A stretch of DNA of 64,000 nt from JAQBDA01 sp032124675 (lineage in GTDB: Bacteria > Chloroflexota > Anaerolineae > Anaerolineales > UBA4823), in contig JAQBDA010000315.1 in NCBI GenBank assembly GCA_032124675.1, forward strand, positions 15,724 to 79,723, written 5' to 3'. The translations under genes and the position numbers were made by a program. Shown one piece after another: positions 42,327 through 50,495 of the stretch. The notes under the pieces are model-generated. The model was given only the letters and a program-made list of their open reading frames with translations. It had not been told where the DNA came from and made no database searches. Positions within the stretch are counted from its first letter, which is position 1; the number at the start of each line of letters is the position of its first letter.

Positions 42327-43358
42327 ATGCAGCTTGAAATCATAAAAACCAGAGAACATTTTGATACCCTGGGAATCGAGTGGAACCAATTATTAATGCA
42401 TAGTGCAAGTCACGTGCCGTTTTTGCGTCATGAGTACCTGAGCACCTGGTGGAGCACTCTGGGGGGTGGAGAATGGAGCCGCGGTGACTTGTGCCTGGTT
42501 ACAGCACGGTATAGCGATGGGGTCCTGTGCGGGATCGCTCCATTGTTCGTCACCAAAAATCTGGATGGAGAAGCTGCGCTGATGTTTTTGGGCAGCATTG
42601 AAATCTCGGATTATCTGGATGTGATCTGCCGCCGGGAGGATGCAGAGACGTTCGTTACAGCAGCCTTAGACCGCCTGTTGGAGGCGGATTTGCCTGACTG
42701 GCAGGTGCTGGACCTGTACAATATCCTTGAAGATTCTCCGACTCTGCCTGTCCTGGAAGCAGCAGCCAGAAGGCGCGGTCTGGAGTACAGCCAGGAGAAG
42801 AATTATCACTGCCCATTCATCTCGCTCCCAGGGGATTGGGAGAGCTATCTGGCAGGAATTGATAAGAAGCAGCGCCATGAGATCCGCCGCAAAATCAGGC
42901 GGGCAGAGAATGCAGACTTGCCGGTGCGCTGGTATATCGTCGAAGAAGAATCCAGCCTGGAAGACGAGATCGGGGCTTTCTTAGGCTTGATGGCACAGGA
43001 CGCAGACAAACAGGCGTTCTTGACCGACGCAATGCGCACCCAGATGAACAAGGCACTGCGGGCAGCGTTCCGGGAGGGCTGGCTGCAGCTTGCCTTTCTG
43101 GAGGTTGGGGGCGAGAAAGCTGCCGGTTATCTGAATTTCGATTACCGCAACCATATTTGGGTCTACAATTCGGGGATCGATTACCGCTTCACTGCCTATT
43201 CACCGGGCTGGGTTCTGCTGGGTTATCTGCTTGAATGGGCGAACCAGCAGCAGCGCCAGGCGTTCGATTTTATGCGCGGCGATGAGGACTACAAATACCG
43301 TTTTGGAGCCACCGACCGCTTCGTGGTACGCGCGCAGGTAAGACGTCCGTTAGAATGA
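42327..43358 (+). CDS. FemAB/GNAT-like acyltransferase (CelD/BcsL type)
   Basis: The 343-residue protein resembles the BioF2-like/GNAT-type acetyltransferases annotated as involved in cellulose or surface polysaccharide modification. It has an N-terminal WNQLLMHSASHVPFLRHEYLSTWW segment, then KQRHEIRRKIRRAE near residue 180, the acyl-CoA side WLQLAFLEVGGEKAAGYLNFDYRN near 250-275 and the terminal FMRGDEDYKYRFG. GGAG lies 6 bases before the ATG. It is convergent with, and overlaps by 9 bases, the AmrS-like gene. Its substrate is unknown. Confidence 0.75.
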   Translation: MQLEIIKTREHFDTLGIEWNQLLMHSASHVPFLRHEYLSTWWSTLGGGEWSRGDLCLVTARYSDGVLCGIAPLFVTKNLDGEAALMFLGSIEISDYLDVICRREDAETFVTAALDRLLEADLPDWQVLDLYNILEDSPTLPVLEAAARRRGLEYSQEKNYHCPFISLPGDWESYLAGIDKKQRHEIRRKIRRAENADLPVRWYIVEEESSLEDEIGAFLGLMAQDADKQAFLTDAMRTQMNKALRAAFREGWLQLAFLEVGGEKAAGYLNFDYRNHIWVYNSGIDYRFTAYSPGWVLLGYLLEWANQQQRQAFDFMRGDEDYKYRFGATDRFVVRAQVRRPLE

Positions 43359-44465
43359 TACCGGACGGGGGATACCGAATCCTCCGATGCGTACTTCTGC
43401 CGGCTGGTCGGTCCATACCCCAGGGATGGTTGAGCCGCACTTGCTGCAGGCACCGGACGCGGTCAGATGATACCCCAGAAGGACATATCCGTGGCGCTCG
43501 ATGACGGTTGCACCGCACCCCGGGCAGTAAGTGTTCTCATATTCGTTGACGTGCCCGGGCAGGTTGCCAGCATATACGAACTTCAAACCAGCCTCCTGAC
43601 CGATTTCTGCCCCGCGCAGCAGGGTATCCGCGGCGGTGTGCGAAGGACCGGTCATCTTATAATCCGGGTGGAAGGCGGTCACATGCCAGGGTATCGTCGG
43701 TGAGATGGTAGCAATATAGCGTGCGGCATCCATTAACTCTTCCGTGCTGTCGTTGAATCCCGGCACCACCAGGGTGACGACTTCTACCCACAGCCCGAGC
43801 TCGTGGGCAAGCCGGATGCTGTCCAGCACATGGTTCAAGACGCCGCCCAGCTTCCGGTAGTGGCGGTCCTGCATAGTCTTCAGATCAATTTTATATCCCA
43901 CCAGATAAGGACGCAGGTAATTCAGCACTTCCGGCGTGGCATTCCCGTTGGAAATATAAACGCATTTGATGCCCGCGGAGGCTGCCTGGCGGAATATCTC
44001 CACCGACCATTCGGAGGTGATCAGCGGCTCGTTATACGATGAGGCGAGCACTCGGGCGCCTGAGCGATCAGCGTATGCCACCAACTGCTCGGCAGAAGCG
44101 CGGCGGATCGAGTGTACGGCGATATCCGATTGTGGGTCTCGCAGCGCCTGCGAAGTAATGTGGTTCTGGCAGTAATCGCAGTGAAAGTCGCAGCCAAGCA
44201 TGCCGAAAGTCAGGGCATCGCTACCTGGCAGAATGTGGTTGAACGGCTTTTTCTCAATGGGATCCACCTGTAAAGCTGCCACATAGCCCCATGGAGCATA
44301 AAGCTTTCCATCACGGTTGAAGCGCACTTTACAGATGCCGCGCCGCCCATCCCGGATGAGGCAGCGATGTCCGCAGGCGTAGCAGCGTACGGCACGATCC
44401 TCCAAAGTCTCATAAAGTTCGGCCTCGACGGTCAGGTCGTCGAGGATGTCGGCAAATGCAGCCAT
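43350..44465 (-). CDS. amrS: AmrS-type radical SAM protein (AmmeMemoRadiSam)
   Basis: The 371-residue radical SAM enzyme has the CxxxCxxC cluster in GCDFHCDYCQNH near residue 90 and an extra N-terminal Cys cluster (CYACGHRC...GICKVR). ASSYNEPLITSEW and the PflA-like middle give the AmrS/pyruvate formate-lyase activating-like family. A C-terminal CPGCG...CSKCG ribbon lies near 320-350. The partners AMMECR1 and Memo are not in the window. AAGGAG lies 9 bases before the ATG. The reaction of this family is not established. Confidence 0.9.
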   Translation of the reverse strand: MAAFADILDDLTVEAELYETLEDRAVRCYACGHRCLIRDGRRGICKVRFNRDGKLYAPWGYVAALQVDPIEKKPFNHILPGSDALTFGMLGCDFHCDYCQNHITSQALRDPQSDIAVHSIRRASAEQLVAYADRSGARVLASSYNEPLITSEWSVEIFRQAASAGIKCVYISNGNATPEVLNYLRPYLVGYKIDLKTMQDRHYRKLGGVLNHVLDSIRLAHELGLWVEVVTLVVPGFNDSTEELMDAARYIATISPTIPWHVTAFHPDYKMTGPSHTAADTLLRGAEIGQEAGLKFVYAGNLPGHVNEYENTYCPGCGATVIERHGYVLLGYHLTASGACSKCGSTIPGVWTDQPAEVRIGGFGIPRPVSF

Positions 44466-44507
44466 GACCAGTTGCTCCTTGCGTAGACAATGCGGAATGA
44501 TGGGAAT

Positions 44508-44526
44508 GCGCGGGCGGCGCCCGCGC
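44508..44526. repeat. GC-rich hairpin in the amrS-mobA divergent region
   Basis: GCGCGGGC (44508-44515) and GCCCGCGC (44519-44526) flank a 3-base loop. On the minus strand it is preceded by ACGGGGATGTT, close to the ACGGGGGTGTT of the fabF hairpin, so both may be members of one repeat family. Confidence 0.6.
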
Positions 44527-44543
44527 GAACATCCCCGTTCCCC

Positions 44544-44572
44544 TTGTACTGCGCAGTTGCCGAAATTATAAT
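44544..44572 (+). promoter_or_regulatory. Promoter of mobA, apparently leaderless
   Basis: TTGTAC (44544-44549) and TATAAT (44567-44572) are separated by 17 bases, close to consensus. The ATG follows only 6 bases after the -10 box, so the mRNA would begin at or next to the start codon. The same ATTATAAT stretch also gives a -10-like word on the opposite strand for amrS. Confidence 0.65.
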
Positions 44573-44578
44573 CGTTAA

Positions 44579-45187
44579 ATGCTGACAGTGGTTATTCAGG
44601 CAGGAGGCGAGTCCCGGCGAATGGGGAGAGATAAAGCCCTGCTGCCGTTTCGCGGGCAGCCGCTTGTCGAGCGTGTGATCGGGAGGGTTGCCCACCTGGC
44701 AGATGAGCTCCTGGTTACCACCAACCACCCTCTGGATTATACGTTCCTCGGGCTGCCGCTTCACACCGACCTACACCCCGGACGGGGCGCATTGGGCGGG
44801 TTGTTTACCGCCCTGAGCGCGGCCAGCCAACAGCTGGTTGCCGTGGTTGCTTGTGATATGCCTTTCGTGAGTGCCGACCTGCTGGTTTACCAGCGGGACT
44901 TGCTGATTGCAGGTCTGCATGACGCCGCTATTCCCCTTTCCCCAGGTGGTGTAGAGCCATTCCACGCCGTCTACAGCCGGAGCGCTTGCCTGCCTGCGAT
45001 TGAAGAGTCGATCCTCGCAGACCGGTGGCGGGTCAACTCATGGTTCGATAGAGTCGATATCCGCTTCCTGTCACCGGCAGAGGTTGAGTCCCGCGATCCG
45101 CACCGGCTGGCATTCCGCAACGTTAATACACCTGAAGAGCTTGCAGAAGCTGAGCAGTTCGCAGAAGGGCTTGATAATACGCTCTGA
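44579..45187 (+). CDS. mobA: Molybdenum cofactor guanylyltransferase (MobA)
   Basis: The 202-residue protein has the nucleotide loop QAGGESRRMGRDKALLPF near residue 7, LHTDLHPGRGALGGLFTAL near residue 60 and VACDMPFVSADLL near 98. NVNTPEELAEAE lies near the end. These are the MobA family hallmarks; the enzyme adds GMP to molybdopterin to make the bis-MGD-type cofactor. No Shine-Dalgarno sequence is present and the promoter lies immediately before the ATG. The gene ends 1 base from the hutU stop on the other strand. Confidence 0.93.
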   Translation: MLTVVIQAGGESRRMGRDKALLPFRGQPLVERVIGRVAHLADELLVTTNHPLDYTFLGLPLHTDLHPGRGALGGLFTALSAASQQLVAVVACDMPFVSADLLVYQRDLLIAGLHDAAIPLSPGGVEPFHAVYSRSACLPAIEESILADRWRVNSWFDRVDIRFLSPAEVESRDPHRLAFRNVNTPEELAEAEQFAEGLDNTL

Positions 45188-45188
45188 T

Positions 45189-46841
45189 TTACCCAAGCAT
45201 GGGCATTTTGATCCCATGCCGCCGGGCTGCATCGATCGCCTGCTGGTAGCCCGCATCGGCATGGCGGACAATCCCCATACCGGGGTCGCTGGTCAGGACG
45301 CGTTCCAGCCGGGCAGCCGCTTCGCGTGTGCCATCGGCAACGATCACCTGTCCGGCATGTTGGCTGAAACCGATGCCTACACCCCCACCATGGTGGAATG
45401 ACACCCAGGTCGCTCCGCCCACAGCGTTGATCAAAGCGTTCAGGATAGCCCAATCGCTGACGGCATCACTGCCATCGAGCATTCCTTCGGTCTCCCGGTT
45501 GGGAGATGCAACCGACCCGGCATCAAGATGGTCGCGGCCGATGACGATCGGAGCTTTAACCAAACCTTCGGCAACCAGGTTGTTGAATGCCTGTCCCGCC
45601 TGGCTGCGCTCGCCATATCCCAGCCAGCAAATGCGCGCTGGCAGACCCTGGAAAGGGATTTTCTCGCGCGCCATCCTCAACCAGCGATGCAGGTGCTCAT
45701 CATCGGGGAAAAGTTCCATCACGGTTTCATCGGTGGTGTAAATATCCTCGGGATCACCGGATAATGCCACCCAGCGGAATGGCCCCTTGCCCTCACAGAA
45801 CAGCGGGCGGATATAGGCGGGGACGAAGCCCGGGAAGTCGAAAGCATCTTTCACTCCCTGCTCGAATGCGCGCTGGCGCAGGTTGTTGCCGTAGTCGAAT
45901 ACTTCCGCGCCGCGGCGCTGGAATTCGAGCATCGCCTGGATATGGTCTGCCATGGACTGCATGGAGGCGCGTTTATAAGTATCGGGATCCCTGGTGCGCA
46001 GGCTATTTGCTTCGTCTACATCCATCCCGGCCGGGACATACATGAAAACATCATGGGCCGGGGTCTGGTCTGTGACCACATCCGGTGTAACCCCGCGAAT
46101 GACCAGCTCGGGATAAATCTCTGCTGCGTTGCCGATCAGCCCGATAGACCTTGGTGTCTCGCTCTGACAGGCTTCTTCGACCAGCGTCATGGCTTCTTCT
46201 AACGTGTCTACCACCACATCGATATAGCCCATTTCACGCCGGCGATGAGCGCGCGCCGGGTCAACTTCCACGACCAGACCAACGCCGTCATTCATGGTGA
46301 TTGCCAGCGGCTGTGCGCCGCCCATTCCGCCCAACCCGGCTGTCAGCACGAATTTGCCTTTTAGAGAGCTCCAGCCTCGCTGGCTGGCGAGTGAGCCCAG
46401 TGTTTCATAAGTGCCTTGCAGGATGCCCTGTGTGCCGATATAGATCCAAGACCCCGCTGTCATCTGCCCGTACATCATCAATCCTCTGGCAGATAGCTCG
46501 TCGAAATGTTCCTGGGTCGCCCAGTGCGGGACAAGGTTCGAGTTGGCGATCAGCACCCGCGGGGCATCGGAATGCGATCGGAATACAACCACCGGCTTGC
46601 CGGATTGGACCAGCAGCGTCTCGTCATTCTCAAGTACGCGCAGCGCAGCCAGGATCGCATCAAAAGCTTCCCAGTTTCGGGCAGCCTGCCCACGACCGCC
46701 GTAAACCACCAGATCCTCTGGCCTTTCGGCAACTTCCGGGTCCAGGTTGTTCTGGATCATGCGGTATACTGCTTCGGTCAACCAAGATTTGCAGTTCAGC
46801 CGGGTCCCCCGGGGCGCACGGACCAGGCGAGCATCAGACAT
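45189..46841 (-). CDS. hutU: Urocanate hydratase
   Basis: The 550-residue protein is full length, with YGGRGQAARNWEAFDAI near residue 45, the GLGGMGGAQPLAITMNDG NAD-binding segment near 170, TDQTPAHD near 260 and ICWLGYGER near 410 containing the family's conserved Cys. The enzyme hydrates urocanate to imidazolone propionate in histidine degradation, using bound NAD. Other hut genes are not in the window. AAGGAGG lies 6 bases before the ATG. Confidence 0.95.
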   Translation of the reverse strand: MSDARLVRAPRGTRLNCKSWLTEAVYRMIQNNLDPEVAERPEDLVVYGGRGQAARNWEAFDAILAALRVLENDETLLVQSGKPVVVFRSHSDAPRVLIANSNLVPHWATQEHFDELSARGLMMYGQMTAGSWIYIGTQGILQGTYETLGSLASQRGWSSLKGKFVLTAGLGGMGGAQPLAITMNDGVGLVVEVDPARAHRRREMGYIDVVVDTLEEAMTLVEEACQSETPRSIGLIGNAAEIYPELVIRGVTPDVVTDQTPAHDVFMYVPAGMDVDEANSLRTRDPDTYKRASMQSMADHIQAMLEFQRRGAEVFDYGNNLRQRAFEQGVKDAFDFPGFVPAYIRPLFCEGKGPFRWVALSGDPEDIYTTDETVMELFPDDEHLHRWLRMAREKIPFQGLPARICWLGYGERSQAGQAFNNLVAEGLVKAPIVIGRDHLDAGSVASPNRETEGMLDGSDAVSDWAILNALINAVGGATWVSFHHGGGVGIGFSQHAGQVIVADGTREAAARLERVLTSDPGMGIVRHADAGYQQAIDAARRHGIKMPMLG

Positions 46842-46950
46842 GATAAGCCTCCTTGTTAAACGAAAACTCCCCTTCCAATCCTGAGTAATCGGCTGAATGG
46901 GTTTTGAATTAACCAGATGGAGATTTTAGCCGATTACTAGCAATTTGCCA

Positions 46951-47003
46951 GCAATTCGCCATATATGATATCGCTTTTAATAAAGATACTTTCGGCGAAT
47001 TGC
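46951..47003. repeat. Inverted repeat GCAATTCGCC / GGCGAATTGC
   Basis: Two 10-base arms pair exactly across a 33-base AT-rich loop, upstream of hutU. The same half-site word occurs in an inverted repeat upstream of the UDP-glucose dehydrogenase gene (47858-47910). Confidence 0.7.
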
Positions 47004-47113
47004 CTAGCAGGTGAAAAGGGATCAACCCCTCTCCATTAATCTGCGCAATCAATTATACGCTGGAAGGGGAGGCGAAAGGTCTGTAATTAACGGCTGAAAG
47101 GTGCAAACAATGA

Positions 47114-47146
47114 GGCATTGGCTTCGGAAATCCCGAAGCCAATGCC
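47114..47146 (-). terminator. Intrinsic terminator after rrf2 gene
   Basis: GGCATTGGCTTCGG and CCGAAGCCAATGCC form a perfect 14-bp stem with a 5-base loop, 33 bases beyond the Rrf2 stop on the minus strand. It is followed there by a T-rich stretch TCATTGTTTG. Confidence 0.75.
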
Positions 47147-47179
47147 CCACAATATTATCCGGTATGGAAGAGGCGCAGT

Positions 47180-47611
47180 TTAGTCTGCAGCGACCGCGAG
47201 CGCAGATTCTTTCTGGGTGAACTGCCCGAAGGTGGTGTTTTGGAGCCGGCTTACCAGCTCGAATTGAGCATCGCACCATATCGGCTGCATGGGGCAAGTT
47301 TCACCGAACGTGCAGCTGCCACCGTTATCAGCCACGCACTCATTGAGCAGAATGGGGCCATCAATCGCTTCTACTACTTCAAGCATCGATATCTCTTCTG
47401 GTGTGCGTGCCAGCGATACGCCGCCACGTGCGCCGCGAGAAGTTTGCAGGATGCCTGCTACGGATAACTGAGAAACAATTTTTGCCAAAAAGGATGGCGG
47501 TATGCGCTGCTCCTGGGCAATCTGGCTTGTCGCGGCCCGCTGGTCGGAGCCTTTTTGGGCAAGATAGAGCACAGCTCGAACTGCGTAGTCTGCTTGGCGT
47601 GTGATTTGCAT
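47180..47611 (-). CDS. Rrf2-family transcriptional regulator with Cys motif
   Basis: The 143-residue protein has the Rrf2 winged helix QADYAVRAVLYLAQKG...PPSFLAKIVSQLSVAGILQTSRGARGGVSLAR (residues 6-70). A Cys-rich stretch ECVADNGGSCTFGETCPMQPIWCD lies near 92-115. The spacing C-x7-C-x5-C resembles Fe-S-binding members such as IscR and NsrR but is not identical to either, so cluster binding is likely and its target is not certain. A GGGAG lies about 10 bases before the ATG. The region upstream carries paired inverted repeats that could include operators. Confidence 0.88.
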   Translation of the reverse strand: MQITRQADYAVRAVLYLAQKGSDQRAATSQIAQEQRIPPSFLAKIVSQLSVAGILQTSRGARGGVSLARTPEEISMLEVVEAIDGPILLNECVADNGGSCTFGETCPMQPIWCDAQFELVSRLQNTTFGQFTQKESALAVAAD

Positions 47612-47857
47612 GTCTTAATACTCCCTTTCCGGTCTTACGGATAAAATTTATTAGTGATATTTTAGACTGGTTTTAGCCTATTCACAAGTGACAGACATCA
47701 TTGCTCAAGGATGACGGTTGTCTCAAGAATGTGACATTTTAGCCAATTCTGCTGCTTTACTAGGCGAGTCCGGATTCTGTAAACGATTTGTAAGTAGTGG
47801 ATGGGGTAAGTCGTGCGAGTTTATGGTAAGATTGCTGCGGATGCTTGCTGTTACCTG

Positions 47858-47910
47858 GCAATTCGCTGAAAGAAATTTAACAAATTCTTATACTGTTATC
47901 AGCGAATTGC
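47858..47910. repeat. Inverted repeat GCAATTCGCTGA / TCAGCGAATTGC
   Basis: Two 12-base arms (47858-47869 and 47899-47910) pair perfectly across 29 bases. The first 9 bases, GCAATTCGC, are also the arms of the repeat upstream of hutU. Confidence 0.75.
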
Positions 47911-47914
47911 TTAA

Positions 47915-47967
47915 GCAAACCACCATTCAAGCTAATACTTTTTGCAAAGGTTTCTTCGGTGGTTTGC
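47915..47967. repeat. Inverted repeat GCAAACCACC / GGTGGTTTGC
   Basis: Two 10-base arms (47915-47924 and 47958-47967) pair perfectly across 33 bases and follow directly on the previous repeat. Confidence 0.65.
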
Positions 47968-48095
47968 ACCGCATAGCAGGTATATATTTTTCGCTAGGGG
48001 TTAATCTGCGAATATTTCAATAATCTCAACCAGGAACAGAGATAGTATGTCACGAGGATGGTCAGTCTCTTAACCAGTGGAGGGTTAAACTGCTC

Positions 48096-49448
48096 ATGAA
48101 ACAGATTTGTGTAATTGGTGTTGGTTATGTCGGTATCGTCACTGCAGCCTGTTTTTCGGACCTGGGCAACAGAGTGATTGCCCTGGATATCGATGAAAAG
48201 AAGATCGATGGGCTGCTGAGGGGAGAAATGCCCATATACGAGCCAGGATTGAAGGAACTGATCGAGCGGAACGTCCGGTCAGGGCGGCTGTCGTTCACCA
48301 CTTCCTATACCGAAGGATTGGATGGCAGCGAGTTTGTTTTCATCGCTGTCGGGACTCCTTCTGGGGTAGACGGTGAGGCAGACCTGCGCTATGTAGCCTC
48401 TGCGGCGCGCTCGGTAGCTGAAAATATGACCGCTCCGCTTATTGTGGTCAACAAATCCACAGTCCCGGTTGGTACTGGGGACTGGGCGGCTGACATTATC
48501 AAAAGCCACCAGAAGATGCCGGTACCATTCGCGGTTGTATCCTGTCCGGAGTTCCTGCGGGAAGGCTCCGCGATCAGCGATTTCATGCAGCCGCACCGCA
48601 CTGTGCTCGGTTCGCTGGATGCTGAGGCTGCCGACAAAGTAGCCCAGCTGCACCTGCCGCTGCGAGCGCCGATCGTCATTACCGACCTGCGAACGGCTGA
48701 GATGATCAAGTATGCATCGAACGCTTTCCTGGCTACGAAGATCTCTTTTATCAACGAGATTGCCAATATCTGCGAGGCGCTTGGCGCTGATGTCAAGGAA
48801 GTCGCAGCCGGCATGGGCTACGATAACCGTATCGGTTCATCTTTCCTGGAGGCCGGATTGGGTTATGGCGGATCTTGTTTCCCCAAGGATGTGAAGGCTC
48901 TGACCTATATGGCTGCAGAGAAAGGCCGTCACCCACAGCTGTTGAACGCTGTGATGGAAATCAACAACGACCGCCGTCCGATGGCAGTTGTCCGGCTTAC
49001 CGAGATGCTGGGTGACCTTTCGGGAAAAGTGATCGGTCTTTTGGGGCTTTCCTTTAAGCCGAATACAGACGATATGCGCGATGCCCCGGCGATCACCATC
49101 TCCGATGCACTCCTGGCGGGCGGTGCAGCCGTGCGGGGATATGACCCGGTGGCTATGAGCGTCGCCAAGGCATCACTGCCGAGTGTTGAGATGTGCTCCG
49201 ATCCATACACAATGGCAGAGGGGTGTGACGCGCTTGTGGTTGTTACTGAATGGAACGAGTTCAAGCAGCTCGACCTGGAGCGCATCCGCAACCTCATGCG
49301 CCGCCCGGTGGTTTTCGATGGGCGCAATATATATGACCCGGCGATTATGCGCCAGCTCGGTTTCGAATATCGCGGTGTGGGGCGCGGCTTTAATGGCTCT
49401 AAGCTCAACCTGGAGCCGAATGATTTCGAGGTCCATGTTCCTGCATAA
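48096..49448 (+). CDS. ugd: UDP-glucose 6-dehydrogenase
   Basis: The 450-residue protein has the NAD loop IGVGYVGIVTAACFSDLGNRV near residue 6 and the catalytic-site strand GGSCFPKDVKAL, containing the active-site Cys, near residue 264. It also has the KPNTDDMRDAPAI segment near 325, all typical of UDP-glucose/GDP-mannose dehydrogenases. It converts UDP-glucose to UDP-glucuronate with two NAD. The GGAGGG before the ATG is 11 bases away, slightly far. It is followed by a strong terminator, so it is a single-gene unit. It could supply uronic acid for the polysaccharide, though the locus is 11 kb away. Confidence 0.93.
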   Translation: MKQICVIGVGYVGIVTAACFSDLGNRVIALDIDEKKIDGLLRGEMPIYEPGLKELIERNVRSGRLSFTTSYTEGLDGSEFVFIAVGTPSGVDGEADLRYVASAARSVAENMTAPLIVVNKSTVPVGTGDWAADIIKSHQKMPVPFAVVSCPEFLREGSAISDFMQPHRTVLGSLDAEAADKVAQLHLPLRAPIVITDLRTAEMIKYASNAFLATKISFINEIANICEALGADVKEVAAGMGYDNRIGSSFLEAGLGYGGSCFPKDVKALTYMAAEKGRHPQLLNAVMEINNDRRPMAVVRLTEMLGDLSGKVIGLLGLSFKPNTDDMRDAPAITISDALLAGGAAVRGYDPVAMSVAKASLPSVEMCSDPYTMAEGCDALVVVTEWNEFKQLDLERIRNLMRRPVVFDGRNIYDPAIMRQLGFEYRGVGRGFNGSKLNLEPNDFEVHVPA

Positions 49449-49477
49449 GTCGTAGAACTTCGGAAATGCCATTTTCG

Positions 49478-49526
49478 AAGCACCATCAAGATGGATCGGC
49501 AGTTAAGTCCACCCTTGATGGTGCTT
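49478..49526 (+). terminator. Intrinsic terminator after ugd
   Basis: AAGCACCATCAAG (49478-49490) pairs with CTTGATGGTGCTT (49514-49526), a perfect 13-bp stem, followed by TGGCTTTGTTGAT. Confidence 0.75.
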
Positions 49527-49565
49527 TGGCTTTGTTGATAAATCCATGATAATCACCCCTGAAGT

Positions 49566-49571
49566 TATAAT
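49566..49571 (+). promoter_or_regulatory. -10 box of methyltransferase gene
   Basis: TATAAT lies 20 bases before the ATG at 49592. No convincing -35 box is seen at 17 bases. Confidence 0.4.
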
Positions 49572-49591
49572 AGCAACCGCGTGGTTTGAAG

Positions 49592-50485
49592 ATGGCAAAT
49601 GACCGACCTCCCGTGTGCGATTACGATGGCTCTGACTACCAGACCAGTTTCTGGGAGCAGGGCGGGCGCGCCTACGAAGATCAGGTCGAAGCAATTGCTT
49701 TAGGCCGGTTGCTGCCCACAAGGGGAGATTTGATGCTGGAGATCGGGGCTGGTGCGGGGCGGAACACAGAACGTTACCGCCATTTTGGGCGTATTGTGCT
49801 GCTGGACTATTCTTATACCCAGCTCCGCCAAGCTCAGGCCCGCCTGGGTGATAGCGATCGCTATATCTATGTCGCTGCGGATGCCTACCGGCTGCCGTTT
49901 GTGCCCGGATTGTTCGATGCGGCGACGATGATCCGCACGCTGCACCACATGGCTGACGCGCCCAGAAGCCTGCACCAGGTGCGGCAGGTGCTTCAGCCAC
50001 GTGGAGTGTTCATTCTGGAGTATGCTAACAAGCAGAACTATAAGGCTATCTTGCGCTACTGGATGGGCAGACAAACGTGGAGCCCCTTCTCGCTCGAGCC
50101 GGTAGAGTTTGCAGAACTGAATTTTGATTTTCACCCGATGGCCGTGCGCACATGGCTCCAAGCAGCGGGGTTCGACGTCGCCCGCCAGCTGACGGTCTCT
50201 CATTACCGTATTGGCGTGCTCAAGCGCTGGGTGCCGCTGAAGCTGCTGGTCGCCATGGATTCAGCAGCGCAGTTATCAGGAGACTGGTGGCAGTTGACCC
50301 CCAGCGTTTTCGTTCGAGCCGAGGCGCAGGGGGATGGAGAGGTTGCTGGAGAGGGTGCCTTCTTCCGCTGCCCGGAGTGCGGTCACCACCCGCTGGAAGA
50401 GGTACTACATGGGTTTGTCTGCCCGTCCTGCAAGCGACAATGGCGGCAGCAGGATGGCATCTACGATTTTCGACAACCAGTATAG
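49592..50485 (+). CDS. SAM-dependent methyltransferase with C-terminal zinc ribbon
   Basis: The 297-residue protein starts at the ATG, not at the TTG two codons earlier. It has motif I LMLEIGAGAGRNTERY near residue 45, YVAADAYRLPF and DAATMIRTLHHMADAP near 105-120, then a C-terminal Trm112-like ribbon CPECGHH...CPSCKRQWRQQDGIYDF. A related ribbon occurs at the N-terminus of the methyltransferase at 12794-13648, so the two proteins carry the same module at opposite ends. It is convergent with another methyltransferase gene. The target is unknown. Confidence 0.8.
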   Translation: MANDRPPVCDYDGSDYQTSFWEQGGRAYEDQVEAIALGRLLPTRGDLMLEIGAGAGRNTERYRHFGRIVLLDYSYTQLRQAQARLGDSDRYIYVAADAYRLPFVPGLFDAATMIRTLHHMADAPRSLHQVRQVLQPRGVFILEYANKQNYKAILRYWMGRQTWSPFSLEPVEFAELNFDFHPMAVRTWLQAAGFDVARQLTVSHYRIGVLKRWVPLKLLVAMDSAAQLSGDWWQLTPSVFVRAEAQGDGEVAGEGAFFRCPECGHHPLEEVLHGFVCPSCKRQWRQQDGIYDFRQPV

Positions 50486-50495
50486 CTGCCGGCGA

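Larger units (their letters stand above)
46842..47179. other. Non-coding region between hutU and rrf2, with an inverted repeat and terminator
   Basis: No gene is supported here. It contains the GCAATTCGCC inverted repeat (46951-46960 and 46994-47003, with an extra direct copy CAATTTGCCA at 46941-46950) and the perfect hairpin at 47114-47146. The rest, including the AT-rich loop, shows nothing recognisable. Confidence 0.6.
47612..48095. other. Non-coding region between rrf2 and ugd, with nested inverted repeats
   Basis: The 484-base region holds no supported gene; a 101-codon frame in it reads through the repeats and shows no family resemblance. It contains the inverted repeats at 47858-47910 and 47915-47967, and near 47650 the AT-rich promoter of the Rrf2 gene. 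It probably carries promoters and a 5' leader for ugd. Confidence 0.55.

Noticed and set aside
47718..48023. Plus-strand frame of 101 codons in the rrf2-ugd gap
   Set aside because: It runs through three inverted repeats and an AT-rich region and shows no family resemblance, so it is treated as a chance frame.
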